A stretch of 64,000 bases of DNA, taken from positions 88,924 to 152,923 of the forward strand of contig JAHEJJ010000004.1 of assembly GCA_024638915.1 (NCBI GenBank), read 5' to 3'. The position numbers and the translations under genes were made by a program. The notes under the pieces were generated by a model. That model saw only the letters and a list, made by a program, of their open reading frames with translations. It did not search any database and was not told where the DNA came from. Each line of letters starts with the position of its first letter. Position 1 is the stretch's first letter. This stretch comes from Robiginitalea sp. GTDB taxonomy: Bacteria; Bacteroidota; Bacteroidia; Flavobacteriales; Flavobacteriaceae. This document shows positions 19,616 through 28,704 of the stretch, piece after piece.

Positions 19616-21262
19616 TTATGCCAGCATGGTCACCGGATTCTCCAGATAGGCCCTTAAGGTCTGCAGGAACTGTGCCCCTGTGGCGCCATCTACAGTACGA
19701 TGATCACATGCCAAACTAAGTTTCATAGTATGACCTATAACGATCTGCCCTTCTTTTACAACGGGTTTTTCCACTATTGTACCCACTGAAAGAATGGCCG
19801 AATTAGGTTGATTGATAATGGAGGTGAATTCCAGGATCCCGAACATACCGAGATTTGAAACAGTGAAGGTACTGCCCTCCATTTCAGCAGGGGTCAGTTT
19901 TTTATTGCGCGCCTTACCAGCCAGATCCTTTACAGCTGTTCCAATCTGGGTAAGGCTTAGCTGGTCTGTAAATTTCAATACCGGAACAACCAGACCGTCT
20001 TCTACCGCCACAGCTACGCCGACATGAATATGATGGTTGTATAGGGTGGTATCCCCGTTCCAGCTCGTATTGATCTGTGGATGTTTTCTCAGTGCCATCG
20101 CACAGGCCTTTACCACCATATCGTTAAAAGAGACTTTAGTATCGGGCAGATCATTGATCCTGGCCCGTGACGCCATGGCTTCTGACATGTCGACTTCAAT
20201 CATCAGATAGTAATGAGGCGCCGTGAATTTGGATTCCCCTAAACGTTTGGCAATGACCTTCCGCATCTGGGAATTCTTGCGTTCTTCACTGCTTTCCTCG
20301 CCCACCGGCACGTGGATGGCAGGCATTGCCTTACTTTCAGGCTGAGTTTCGGCAGCCGGGCGAGCCGCAACCTTTGCAGCAGGGGCGGCCTTGTAATTTT
20401 CAATATCGCGTTTTACAATTCTGCCATGATCCCCGGATCCCTGAACGGTACCGAGATCAATACCTTTTTCCTCTGCCATTTTTTTGGCAAGCGGAGAAAC
20501 AAAAACACGTTGGCCATCGGCTACCACCTTGGGAGTTGCTTGAACTTCAGTCGCCTCCCCGGTTTTGACTTCTTTTTCTGGTTCCGCTGCTTTTGTTTCC
20601 GTTTGTACCGCAGGAGTGTTTTGGGCATTTAATACAGCCGTCACATCCGTGCCAGCCGGGCCAATTATGGCTAAAATATCATCAACTGGGGCCGATTCCC
20701 CTTCCTGGATACCAATATGCAATAATGTTCCTGAGTGGAAAGATTCAAACTCCATTGTAGCCTTATCGGTTTCTATTTCGGCCAGGATTTCTCCTTCCTC
20801 AATCTCATCCCCCACTTTCTTAAGCCAGTTGGCCACGGTACCTTCTTCCATGGTATCGCTGAGCCTTGGCATGGTGACGATGGTGACATCCTCGGGTATT
20901 TCGGCTCCGGAATCTGAATCAGATGCGGGCGCGGGTTCTTCTTTTTCTTCTGTTTCGGTAGAGGGTACTTCTGCCTGAGCTTTCTCAGAAACAGAACCAT
21001 TTAGAAGATCGCTAATATCCTCACCATCTTCCCCGATAATAGCTAATAAGGTATCTACAGGTGCGCCATCACCTTCTTCTATCCCGATATGCAACAGAGT
21101 TCCCTCATGAAAAGATTCGAATTCCATGGTGGCCTTATCGGTTTCTATCTCGGCCAGAATATCGCCTTCTTCCACTTTATCGCCTACCTTTTTGAGCCAT
21201 TTAGCCACAGTACCTTCTTCCATGGTATCGCTCAACCTCGGCATTGTTATAACTTCGGCCAT
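19616..21262 (-). CDS. pdhC: Dihydrolipoyl acetyltransferase (E2) of pyruvate dehydrogenase
   Basis: 548 residues. Domain order: lipoyl domain 1 (lipoyl Lys43 in ETDKATMEF), acidic linker, lipoyl domain 2 (Lys167, almost identical), Pro/Ala/Glu linker, subunit-binding domain (FVSPLAKKMA about 254-290), and the catalytic acyltransferase core with DHRTVDG (His521). The ATG at 21262 begins MAEVITMPRLSD directly before the first lipoyl domain. The E1-alpha gene precedes it by 4 bases. E1-beta and E3 are not in the window, as is usual in flavobacteria. Confidence 0.95.
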   Translation of the reverse strand: MAEVITMPRLSDTMEEGTVAKWLKKVGDKVEEGDILAEIETDKATMEFESFHEGTLLHIGIEEGDGAPVDTLLAIIGEDGEDISDLLNGSVSEKAQAEVPSTETEEKEEPAPASDSDSGAEIPEDVTIVTMPRLSDTMEEGTVANWLKKVGDEIEEGEILAEIETDKATMEFESFHSGTLLHIGIQEGESAPVDDILAIIGPAGTDVTAVLNAQNTPAVQTETKAAEPEKEVKTGEATEVQATPKVVADGQRVFVSPLAKKMAEEKGIDLGTVQGSGDHGRIVKRDIENYKAAPAAKVAARPAAETQPESKAMPAIHVPVGEESSEERKNSQMRKVIAKRLGESKFTAPHYYLMIEVDMSEAMASRARINDLPDTKVSFNDMVVKACAMALRKHPQINTSWNGDTTLYNHHIHVGVAVAVEDGLVVPVLKFTDQLSLTQIGTAVKDLAGKARNKKLTPAEMEGSTFTVSNLGMFGILEFTSIINQPNSAILSVGTIVEKPVVKEGQIVIGHTMKLSLACDHRTVDGATGAQFLQTLRAYLENPVTMLA

Positions 21263-21266
21263 TCTC

Positions 21267-22265
21267 CTATAATTTGTGTTGTAAAAATGGATAATCTTCC
21301 TGCTCGTAAACCACATCATAGAGCTGATTTACCGGTGGATATTCAGACTCTTCAGCGAATTGCTCGCATTCCTTAACCCTTTGCTTTACGCGATCGTTGA
21401 TTAACTTGATCTCTTCATCTTTTGCGTACTTCTTTTCTTTAATTACATCCAACACCTGGGAAATGGGATCGATCTTCTTGTATTCCTCCACTTCTGCCTT
21501 GGTCCTGTAATGTTGGGCATCGGACATAGAATGCCCTCTGTACCTGTATGTTTTCATCTCCAGGAATGTAGGTCCTCCGCCACTACGCGCTCTTTCAATA
21601 GCCTTGTGTACCTCCTGGGCTACCGCAACCGGATCCATCCCGTCTACCGGGCCACATGGCATTTCATAACCCAGTCCTAATTTCCAAATATCGGTAGTGT
21701 GAGCCGTACGGGCAACTGAAGTCCCCATCGCATATCCGTTATTTTCACAGATAAATACCACAGGAAGTTGCCAGAGCATAGCGAGGTTAAAGGTCTCGTG
21801 TAATGAACCTTGCCTGACGGCACCATCACCCATATAACATAAAGTCACCGACTCTCTTTTGAAGTATTTATCGGCAAATGCCAGTCCGGCTCCAAGGGGA
21901 ATCTGTCCTCCCACGATTCCATGACCTCCATAAAAACGAAATTCCTTGGAAAAAATATGCATAGAACCACCCATACCTTTTGAAGTACCGGTAACTTTAC
22001 CGAAGAGTTCTGCCATTACTCTTTTTGGATCCTCCCCCATACCGATAGGTTGTACATGATTTCGATAGGCCGTTATCATGCGATCCTTGGTGAGATCCAT
22101 CGCGTGCAATGCCCCTGCCAGAACCGCTTCCTGACCATTGTATAAATGTAGAAAACCGCGTACTTTTTGCTGGATGTAAACGGCGGCAAGCTTGTCTTCG
22201 AACTTGCGCCAAAAGAACATTTCTTCATACCATCGCAGGTAAACTTCTTTGGTGATTTTTTCCAT
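21267..22265 (-). CDS. pdhA: Pyruvate dehydrogenase E1 component, alpha subunit
   Basis: 332-residue thiamine-diphosphate enzyme that decarboxylates pyruvate together with the beta subunit. The ThDP motif runs from GDGAVRQGS to NNGYAMGTS. RYRGHSMSD is the conserved phosphorylation-loop region of E1-alpha. It forms an operon with the E2 gene. A -7 box (minus TATTTTTG) lies at 22343-22350, about 78 bases upstream. Confidence 0.95.
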   Translation of the reverse strand: MEKITKEVYLRWYEEMFFWRKFEDKLAAVYIQQKVRGFLHLYNGQEAVLAGALHAMDLTKDRMITAYRNHVQPIGMGEDPKRVMAELFGKVTGTSKGMGGSMHIFSKEFRFYGGHGIVGGQIPLGAGLAFADKYFKRESVTLCYMGDGAVRQGSLHETFNLAMLWQLPVVFICENNGYAMGTSVARTAHTTDIWKLGLGYEMPCGPVDGMDPVAVAQEVHKAIERARSGGGPTFLEMKTYRYRGHSMSDAQHYRTKAEVEEYKKIDPISQVLDVIKEKKYAKDEEIKLINDRVKQRVKECEQFAEESEYPPVNQLYDVVYEQEDYPFLQHKL

Positions 22266-22342
22266 TAAAAAAGGCTGTGTTATTTCAATTTCCTATACCT
22301 GTCCAGACTCTGATGATTATACTCCAAAAGCAGGCGGAATGA

Positions 22343-22350
22343 CAAAAATA
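22343..22350 (-). promoter_or_regulatory. -7 element upstream of pdhA
   Basis: The minus strand reads TATTTTTG, an exact TAnnTTTG, 77 bases before the pdhA ATG. It probably serves the pdhA-pdhC operon. Confidence 0.4.
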
Positions 22351-22455
22351 CACATTAAATCTATAGCTAAAAAAAAATGATTAATTTCCTTAAACAGCTA
22401 CAATGTTTAGGCTATTCAACGTTTTGTCGACTGTCTTACACAAATGAAAACAAGT

Positions 22456-22941
22456 CTATTTCAAATATGCATTTCCAAAGGCAAGAGGTAGGAGGTCGGT
22501 CAGAGAACTAACAGCAAAAACCTGTCCGGATTCGCCCATCATAAAGATTTTTATAGGCTCGGGCTGTTTTTGTTCATATTCGGCAATGGCTTGCCGGCAA
22601 TTGCCACACGGCGCTGCTGGCTTCGACACTTTTGTTATTCCCGAAGCAGCTGATATGGCTATAGCCTTTACAGGTACGCCCGGAAATCGGGCACCGGCCT
22701 GAAAAATGGCCACGCGTTCGGCACAGAGACCAGAGGGAAATGAAGCATTCTCCTGGTTATTGCCAATTACGATTTCCCCATTCTCCATAAGGACCGCTGC
22801 ACCCACCTGAAAATTGGAATATGGTGCATAGGCCTGCTGTCTGCATTTCTGCGCAACAGACATCAATTTCTCATACTCCCCGGGGAGCTCCTGGGGAGAA
22901 TCATAAATCGATAGATCAAAGGAAATCTTTTGCTTCTGCAT
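22456..22941 (-). CDS. cdd: Cytidine deaminase
   Basis: 161 residues, the homotetrameric type. The zinc ligands are Cys73 in CAE (Glu75 is the proton shuttle) and Cys112/Cys115 in PCGNC. It deaminates cytidine and deoxycytidine for pyrimidine salvage. It lies downstream of porV but is separated from it by a terminator and has its own -7 box. Confidence 0.95.
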   Translation of the reverse strand: MQKQKISFDLSIYDSPQELPGEYEKLMSVAQKCRQQAYAPYSNFQVGAAVLMENGEIVIGNNQENASFPSGLCAERVAIFQAGARFPGVPVKAIAISAASGITKVSKPAAPCGNCRQAIAEYEQKQPEPIKIFMMGESGQVFAVSSLTDLLPLAFGNAYLK

Positions 22942-22965
22942 GGTTCGTATATATAGGCCTCATGA

Positions 22966-22973
22966 CAAAAATA
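22966..22973 (-). promoter_or_regulatory. -7 element of cdd
   Basis: The minus strand reads TATTTTTG, 24 bases before the cdd ATG. It overlaps the T-tract of the porV terminator. Confidence 0.45.
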
Positions 22974-22999
22974 AAAAAACCACGACAAGGCGTGGTTTT
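22974..22999 (-). terminator. Rho-independent terminator after porV
   Basis: On the minus strand, AAACCACG and CGTGGTTT pair (8 bp) around a 6-base loop and are followed by a T-rich tract. It lies 25 bases after the porV stop. Confidence 0.85.
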
Positions 23000-23023
23000 A
23001 AATATTTTAATACCGTAAGCATT

Positions 23024-24178
23024 TTAATTGTTTATGTACTCTTGTCCGAGATTAAATGTCAGGGAAAACCGCAGGGTATTTTCCAACGGATTCGTCACCT
23101 TTGAAGTTGCGAACAAATAAGATAAATCTATTTGAGCCGACTTAAATTTAAACCCTGCTCCGAGCGTGAAGAACTGTCTTGATCCTTTTTCCGGACTTTC
23201 ATGGAAATAACCTGTTCTTAGCATAAAGGCATTTTGATAGGCATACTCTGCACCCAATGCCCAGGTAATCTCTTTCAATTCCTCACTAAAGCCTCCGGGG
23301 GCATCTCCGAAAGACTTAAACATTCCTTCGAACCATCCAATTTTTTGATATTCCTCGTTATCCGCCGAATCGATCACCCCGTCTCCATTGAAATCCTGTG
23401 GTGTGGGAACTAAAAGTTTATTGAACTCGGCCGTAAGTCCGAGAACATTATCTGCATCGAAGATAAAATCAAAACCACCACCCAACTTCATATTAGTGGG
23501 AAGGAAATTTTGTTGACCTCCTTCGTCATACTGTATTTTCCCACCCATATTGGAAATATTAAAACCACCCTTCCAGCGACCATCAAAGCTGCTATATGCT
23601 TTTTCATTCGACACTAAATATCCGGCCACATCTACCGCAAAAGTACTGGCAGCCCTTGAATCGACATTACCTGTTTCGGGAAGCTTAAGGTTGGAATTGA
23701 TGAACCTACCGGCAACAGCCATAGAGAACGTAGGACTCAATTTTAACGAATATGAGCCATCGATAGCCAATTCATTTGGCTTGACAATGGTTCCAGGATC
23801 ATTGGCGAACTGCCTCAATTCTATTTCCCCCAGGGTAAAGTAACGGATCCCAAAAGCAAAAGCGCTTTGATCGTTTAATTTATTGTAATAAGTGCCGCTG
23901 AGTAATGCGATATCTGTGATGATACTTTCCAAATAGGGCGTATAACTGACCCCGATACCCATTTTCCTTTCTGCAAATGCATATTTTGCCGGATTCCATT
24001 GTTGAGAAAATGCATCCACGCCGGTCGCAGCACCGATATCTCCCAAACCAGAAGACCTGGCGTCGGCAGCGATGGTTAAAAACGGGACAGCTGTGGTAAT
24101 CACCCGATCGTTCTGGGCAAATGCTTTAAAGCATAGCAATGCCAGCGGGACAAAGATTAATTTTTTCAAGTTTTTCAT
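23024..24178 (-). CDS. porV: PorV (LptO), type IX secretion outer-membrane protein
   Basis: 384 residues. Signal peptide 1-21 (cleaved after FKAFA), then a FadL-like beta-barrel with the PorV start RVITTAVPFLTIAADARSSG and a GATGVDAFSQQWNPAK segment. PorV carries type IX substrates from the translocon to the attachment complex, where PorU removes the C-terminal signal. In relatives porU lies directly upstream; here 450 gene-free bases and the divergent gldJ follow instead. Confidence 0.95.
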   Translation of the reverse strand: MKNLKKLIFVPLALLCFKAFAQNDRVITTAVPFLTIAADARSSGLGDIGAATGVDAFSQQWNPAKYAFAERKMGIGVSYTPYLESIITDIALLSGTYYNKLNDQSAFAFGIRYFTLGEIELRQFANDPGTIVKPNELAIDGSYSLKLSPTFSMAVAGRFINSNLKLPETGNVDSRAASTFAVDVAGYLVSNEKAYSSFDGRWKGGFNISNMGGKIQYDEGGQQNFLPTNMKLGGGFDFIFDADNVLGLTAEFNKLLVPTPQDFNGDGVIDSADNEEYQKIGWFEGMFKSFGDAPGGFSEELKEITWALGAEYAYQNAFMLRTGYFHESPEKGSRQFFTLGAGFKFKSAQIDLSYLFATSKVTNPLENTLRFSLTFNLGQEYINN

Positions 24179-24628
24179 CTAGAATTGTTGTTGAAGACGC
24201 AAATGTAATTACAATTTTTGCTCCGTTAATTGGATATACCACATATAAACGACCTTTTTCAGAATATCTTATGTCTCGAGGTGTAATATTTTTGATTTAT
24301 AACAGGAACGCCTGCGCGCAAGGGCCTGAGCAATGCGTCTCATCGACCTAAAACAGACTTCTGAAATAGGTTGCAAGATATCCCATGAAAGCAATATTAA
24401 CCAAGAATACAATACGGTTGTAATATCTTCGTTATATCAGCGTTATCAGAAATGAGCGTAATCCCTGAAAATATTGGTTAATCACATTCAACTAAAATAT
24501 TTTGGAGCTCATAAAATATTATGTGCAATTCGGCGTTTTATATGCCAAAAGCGATAGAATATCTAACGTAAAACCAACGGATGAACAAAAAGGTGCAGTT
24601 TGTCCATGAAATTAAGTCCTAAATACAG
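24179..24628 (+). other. Gene-free gap between porV and gldJ
   Basis: 450 AT-rich bases with no coding-like frame on either strand. In most flavobacteria porU (over 1,000 codons) occupies this place. I see no piece of porU. It holds the porV -7 box and a possible gldJ promoter (TTG at 24474-24476, 21 bases, then TATTTTGG at 24498-24505, one mismatch to the -7 consensus). Confidence 0.6.
24200..24207 (-). promoter_or_regulatory. -7 element of porV
   Basis: The minus strand reads TACATTTG, 21 bases before the porV ATG. porV therefore appears to have its own promoter, unlike genomes where it follows porU in one transcript. Confidence 0.5.
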
Positions 24629-26305
24629 ATGAAAAAACATTTTATCAAGGTGGTACTCTCGTGTGCAGTGATTGCATCGGGATTCACTGTGAGCAGTTGT
24701 AATAAGATCAAAGGTTCTTCTTCCAAAACTGCGTCACGGGCAACCGGCTGGAAGATCAATTCGAAAGATGGAGGGTTTCAGCATAATTCAGATTTTAAAG
24801 AGCAGGAGACAGGCCCGGGACTAGTATTCATCGAAGGGGGTACATTCACAAAGGGTAAGGTGCAGGATGATGTGATGCACGATTGGAATAACTCTCCTAG
24901 CCAGCAGCATGTACAATCGTTCTACATGGATGAAACCGAAGTCACCAATCTGATGTACCTCGAGTACCTGGATTATCTAAAGGCGGTCTACCCCCCGGAA
25001 AATCCAAGGTATACCAATATCTATAAAGGTGCATTACCCGACACTCTTGTATGGAGAAACCGTCTGGGGTATAACGAGACCATGACCAACAACTATCTGA
25101 GACATCCGGCTTATGCTGAATATCCGGTGGTAGGGGTCAATTGGATCCAGGCTGTACAGTTCTCAGAATGGCGTACCGACAGGGTGAACGAGGCCATGCT
25201 CGAAAGAGAAGGCTATCTTGCCAAGGATGCCAAGTACAAGGCTGTTACAGGAGAGGTCGAAGGTACTTTCAGTACGGAAGCCTATCTAAACAACCCTGAA
25301 TCGGTTTACAACGGTTTGATCGATTCGCTGCAAGGCAACAAAAAGAAAGATTCTATCTCCACCTTTGCCAAGCGAAGCAGCGGTATCATTATGCCGGAAT
25401 ACAGGCTACCTACCGAAACTGAGTGGGAATATGCCGCACAGGCACTTGTCGGAACCAGAGAATATAATAACTATAGGGGGCGTAAGAAGTATCCCTGGGA
25501 AGGCGAATACACCCGTAACGGACAACGTGTGGGTCGTGGTGACCAGCTGGCCAACTTTAAGCAATATAAAGGAGATTACGGCGGAATTGCAGGTTGGTCT
25601 GATGATGGTGCCGATATTACTGCCGAGGTAAAGTCATACAAACCTAATGATTTTGGTCTTTATGACATGGCGGGTAATGTAGCCGAGTGGGTAGCTGATG
25701 TCTACCGTCCGATAGTGGATGATGAAGTAAGCGACTTTAACTACTACAGGGGAAATGTCTTTATGAAGACTGCCATTGGTGAAGATGGAAAAGTAAAGGT
25801 ATTGCAAGATGAAATTGTCTATGACACACTTCCAAATGGAAAAGTTGTAGCCATCAATTTGCCCGGTGAAGTAGAAATGGTAGCCGTGGATGAAAACGAA
25901 ACCTATTTAAGAACAAATTTCTCAGACAGCGATAACAGAGGTTACCGCGATGGTGATGCCGGTTCTTCCAGGTTCTTTGAGCGCTTTAGTGATGAGGAAG
26001 ATGAAGAAAACAGGCGTAAAATGTACAATTCTCCTACCCATACAGTGGAAAGAGATTCAGTTGGAAATATGGTTAGAGAGTACGATGAAAGGAACGACAG
26101 AACCACACTGATCAACGACGAAGTCAGGGTATTTAAAGGTGGTTCCTGGAGAGACAGGGCCTATTGGCTCGATCCGGCACAACGCCGATACCTGCCTCAA
26201 TATATGGCAACGGATTATATCGGATTCCGATGCGCCATGTCCCGTGTAGGTTCCAAATCTAAGAATAAGAATAAGACCGTCAGAAGTAAGAAAGTCAAAA
26301 AATAA
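24629..26305 (+). CDS. gldJ: GldJ, gliding motility lipoprotein
   Basis: 558 residues. Lipoprotein signal with Cys24 in TVSSC, then a formylglycine-generating-enzyme/sulfatase-modifying fold (GPGLVFIEGGTFTKG, NHPVVGVNW-like segment YPVVGVNWIQA, and the C-terminal VFKGGSWRDRA...YIGFRCA). GldJ forms, with GldK and others, the periplasmic/outer-membrane ring of the type IX secretion and gliding machinery. It is divergent from porV and is followed by a strong terminator and murF, the usual neighbour. Confidence 0.95.
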   Translation: MKKHFIKVVLSCAVIASGFTVSSCNKIKGSSSKTASRATGWKINSKDGGFQHNSDFKEQETGPGLVFIEGGTFTKGKVQDDVMHDWNNSPSQQHVQSFYMDETEVTNLMYLEYLDYLKAVYPPENPRYTNIYKGALPDTLVWRNRLGYNETMTNNYLRHPAYAEYPVVGVNWIQAVQFSEWRTDRVNEAMLEREGYLAKDAKYKAVTGEVEGTFSTEAYLNNPESVYNGLIDSLQGNKKKDSISTFAKRSSGIIMPEYRLPTETEWEYAAQALVGTREYNNYRGRKKYPWEGEYTRNGQRVGRGDQLANFKQYKGDYGGIAGWSDDGADITAEVKSYKPNDFGLYDMAGNVAEWVADVYRPIVDDEVSDFNYYRGNVFMKTAIGEDGKVKVLQDEIVYDTLPNGKVVAINLPGEVEMVAVDENETYLRTNFSDSDNRGYRDGDAGSSRFFERFSDEEDEENRRKMYNSPTHTVERDSVGNMVREYDERNDRTTLINDEVRVFKGGSWRDRAYWLDPAQRRYLPQYMATDYIGFRCAMSRVGSKSKNKNKTVRSKKVKK

Positions 26306-26330
26306 AAAAGACAATATTTCTATTGTAAGC

Positions 26331-26360
26331 GCCCCGATGTATCCATCGGGGCTTTTTTTT
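26331..26360 (+). terminator. Rho-independent terminator after gldJ
   Basis: Perfect 9-bp stem GCCCCGATG / CATCGGGGC with a 4-base loop, followed by eight T. The last T is also the first base of the murF -7 box. Confidence 0.92.
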
Positions 26361-26367
26361 ATATTTG
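26360..26367 (+). promoter_or_regulatory. -7 element of murF
   Basis: TATATTTG, an exact TAnnTTTG, begins on the last T of the gldJ terminator. Its G is 5 bases from the murF ATG at 26373, so the mRNA may be leaderless. Confidence 0.55.
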
Positions 26368-26372
26368 TGCTC

Positions 26373-27647
26373 ATGACGATCGAGAGATTGCATCAACTTT
26401 TTCTTAAGTATCCGGTGGCCTGCACGGATACGCGACAGATCCATGAGGCTTGCATATTTTTCGCACTCAAAGGCGATAATTTTGACGGTAACAAGTTCGC
26501 TGGCGATGCCTTGCGAAAAGGAGCTAAATATGTAGTTGTGGATAAGCCCGATGTTGTCGGTGATGAACGGTCGATCTTGGTTGATGATGCATTGAGTACA
26601 CTTCAACAACTGGCCACCCATCACAGGAAATATTGTGATGCAGAAATAATTGCCCTCACTGGTAGCAATGGAAAAACCACCACCAAGGATCTTCTTTCTG
26701 CTGTGCTTTCCAAAAGATTTAAGACCATCGCTACGCATGGGAATTTAAATAATCATATAGGAGTGCCTTTGACGCTGTTGCGTATCGAAAAAACGACCGA
26801 AATCGCCATTATAGAAATGGGGGCCAATCATCAGAAAGAAATCGAATTTTTATGCGATATCGCGCTTCCTGATCATGGCTATATCACCAATTACGGCAAA
26901 GCCCATCTCGAAGGTTTTGGGGGAGTTGAAGGAGTCATTAAGGGAAAATCCGAGCTTTATGATCATCTCATCAGCCACAAAAAGCATATTTTTTTCAACG
27001 CCGATGATCCGATTCAGGCTTCAAAACTAGCCCGCTATGAAAAGAAAACGGGCTACAGCATCAGGGGAAAGGAATATTTATCTGTTGAGTTTTTGGGTGC
27101 ACTTCCATATGTGGTTCTAAAGACCGAGGGATTCCGTATCAACACACAACTCATCGGCAGTTACAATTTTTCTAATTGTTGTGCCGCCCTGCTGGTGGGC
27201 TATTATTTTGACGTATCCATCGATGATATCAAAGAAGCCATAGAGTATTATATCCCGGAAAACAACAGGTCGCAGATGATCGAGCGAGATCAGCACAGCA
27301 TTGTTCTGGATGCTTATAATGCAAATCCAACCAGCATGCGGGCGGCCCTGGAAAATTTCAGGCAAATGAACGGGACGTCTAAAACTGTCATTCTTGGAGA
27401 TATGTTTGAATTGGGCGACGCTTCCGCTGAAGAGCATCAGGCCGCAGCTCAGTTGGTGGAAGATATCAATTTTGACAATGCATTTTTAATCGGTGAACAT
27501 TTTTATAAGACCGATACTTCCATTAAAAAATACCGCACTTTCGAGGATCTTTGTGAATATCTGAAAGCACATCCACTGGAACCCTCACTAATCCTGATCA
27601 AAGGTTCGAGAGGAATGGCCTTGGAACGCGTTCTGGAGATCCTGTAA
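26373..27647 (+). CDS. murF: MurF, UDP-MurNAc-tripeptide--D-Ala-D-Ala ligase
   Basis: 424 residues from the ATG at 26373; a start at 26337 would lie inside the gldJ terminator. It adds D-Ala-D-Ala to the peptidoglycan precursor. The Mur-ligase P-loop TGSNGKTT is at 96-103, and EMGANHQKEIEFL, NADDP and DAYNANPTSM are typical of MurF. It is followed by a tRNA gene on the other strand. Confidence 0.95.
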   Translation: MTIERLHQLFLKYPVACTDTRQIHEACIFFALKGDNFDGNKFAGDALRKGAKYVVVDKPDVVGDERSILVDDALSTLQQLATHHRKYCDAEIIALTGSNGKTTTKDLLSAVLSKRFKTIATHGNLNNHIGVPLTLLRIEKTTEIAIIEMGANHQKEIEFLCDIALPDHGYITNYGKAHLEGFGGVEGVIKGKSELYDHLISHKKHIFFNADDPIQASKLARYEKKTGYSIRGKEYLSVEFLGALPYVVLKTEGFRINTQLIGSYNFSNCCAALLVGYYFDVSIDDIKEAIEYYIPENNRSQMIERDQHSIVLDAYNANPTSMRAALENFRQMNGTSKTVILGDMFELGDASAEEHQAAAQLVEDINFDNAFLIGEHFYKTDTSIKKYRTFEDLCEYLKAHPLEPSLILIKGSRGMALERVLEIL

Positions 27648-27713
27648 TACATCAGCTACAAACGCGGATGTATCAACACGTTGTGCCCGCAACTTACTAT
27701 GGCCTTCTTTAAC

Positions 27714-27740
27714 AAAAAAAACCACCGCGACAACGGTGGC
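27714..27740 (-). terminator. Rho-independent terminator after tRNA-Val
   Basis: On the minus strand, CCACCG and CGGTGG pair (6 bp) around a 6-base loop, followed by eight T. It lies 11 bases after the tRNA 3' end. Confidence 0.85.
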
Positions 27741-27750
27741 CTATAGTTTG

Positions 27751-27825
27751 TGGGATATACTGGAGTCGAACCAGTGACCTCTGCCCTGTCAAGGCAGCGC
27801 TCTAAACCAACTGAGCTAATACCCC
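27751..27825 (-). tRNA. tRNA-Val (anticodon GAC)
   Basis: 75-nt cloverleaf read on the minus strand. The acceptor GGGGTAT pairs with ATATCCC (one G-T pair), the anticodon arm CTGCC/GGCAG holds the loop TTGACAG with anticodon GAC, and the T-arm carries GGTTCGAGTCC. The 3' CCA is not encoded (CAA follows the discriminator A), as is usual in this phylum. A terminator follows. Confidence 0.95.
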
Positions 27826-27853
27826 GGTTATATCGCCCGGTATTCCGGGACAG

Positions 27854-27861
27854 CAAATATA
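27854..27861 (-). promoter_or_regulatory. -7 element of tRNA-Val
   Basis: The minus strand reads TATATTTG, 28 bases before the tRNA 5' end. It is back-to-back with the exonuclease III -7 box. Confidence 0.5.
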
Positions 27862-27874
27862 ACGTGTATTTTCA

Positions 27875-27882
27875 TACTTTTG
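27875..27882 (+). promoter_or_regulatory. -7 element of the exonuclease III gene
   Basis: TACTTTTG, an exact TAnnTTTG, 39 bases before the ATG. Confidence 0.5.
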
Positions 27883-27921
27883 AAATTAGAAGAACGCAAC
27901 TGCTAAAATCCAATTCCTTTT

Positions 27922-28686
27922 ATGAAAATTGTATCGTGGAATGTTAATGGTATCAGGGCGATAACAAAGAAAGACTTTTTCAAATCCGTCAAATCGATTC
28001 CCTGGGACATCTTGTGCTTGCAGGAGACCAAGGCGCAGGATCATGAAACGGCTGAAGCCATAAAACCTCTGGATAGCTACCACTACTACCACAATGCCGC
28101 AGAGAAAAAAGGATATAGTAGTACTGCGGTATTGAGTAGCCAGGAACCCAAGGCGATTTCATTGGATATGGGTATTGCCGAGCACGATAACGAAGGCAGG
28201 GTTATTTGTCTGGACTATGAAAGTTTCTATCTGGTAAACGTCTACGTGCCCAATTCAGGCCAGCAACTCGTTAGATTGGATTATCGCAAGCAATGGGATG
28301 CAGATTTCCTTGAATACCTTAAAACCAAAGAAAATGACAAACCGGTAATTGTCTGCGGGGACTTCAATGTAGCCCACCGTCCTATCGACCTGAAAAACGA
28401 CAAATCGAACTATAACAAGACAGCCGGATACACTCAGATAGAGATCGATGGTATGGACAATTTCATAAATGCAGGATTCGTAGACACCTATAGATATTTA
28501 CATCCGGAAGAAGTGGCGTATACCTATTGGAGTTACCGATTTAAAGCACGTGAACGCAATGTAGGCTGGCGTATAGATTATTTCCTGGTCAGCGAATCGT
28601 TGGTGTCTAAAATAAAATCTGCCGAGATTTTACCCCAATACCACGGATCGGACCATTGCCCGATCTTGCTGGAAATTGAGATTTAA
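27922..28686 (+). CDS. xth: Exodeoxyribonuclease III / AP endonuclease
   Basis: 254-residue EEP-family nuclease that cuts at abasic sites in base-excision repair. Visible motifs: SWNVNGIRA with Asn7, LQETK with Glu35, VNVYVPNSG, GDFNVAH (catalytic Asp/Asn), WRIDYFL and SDHCPI at the C-terminus with the catalytic Asp-His. Length and motifs are normal. It converges with the sigma-like gene of the stress island. Confidence 0.95.
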   Translation: MKIVSWNVNGIRAITKKDFFKSVKSIPWDILCLQETKAQDHETAEAIKPLDSYHYYHNAAEKKGYSSTAVLSSQEPKAISLDMGIAEHDNEGRVICLDYESFYLVNVYVPNSGQQLVRLDYRKQWDADFLEYLKTKENDKPVIVCGDFNVAHRPIDLKNDKSNYNKTAGYTQIEIDGMDNFINAGFVDTYRYLHPEEVAYTYWSYRFKARERNVGWRIDYFLVSESLVSKIKSAEILPQYHGSDHCPILLEIEI

Positions 28687-28704
28687 TCGAGGTATGTCTG
28701 AGTC

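Noticed and set aside
27656..27856. 66-codon frame over the tRNA
   Set aside because: It is the translation of tRNA-Val and its terminator.
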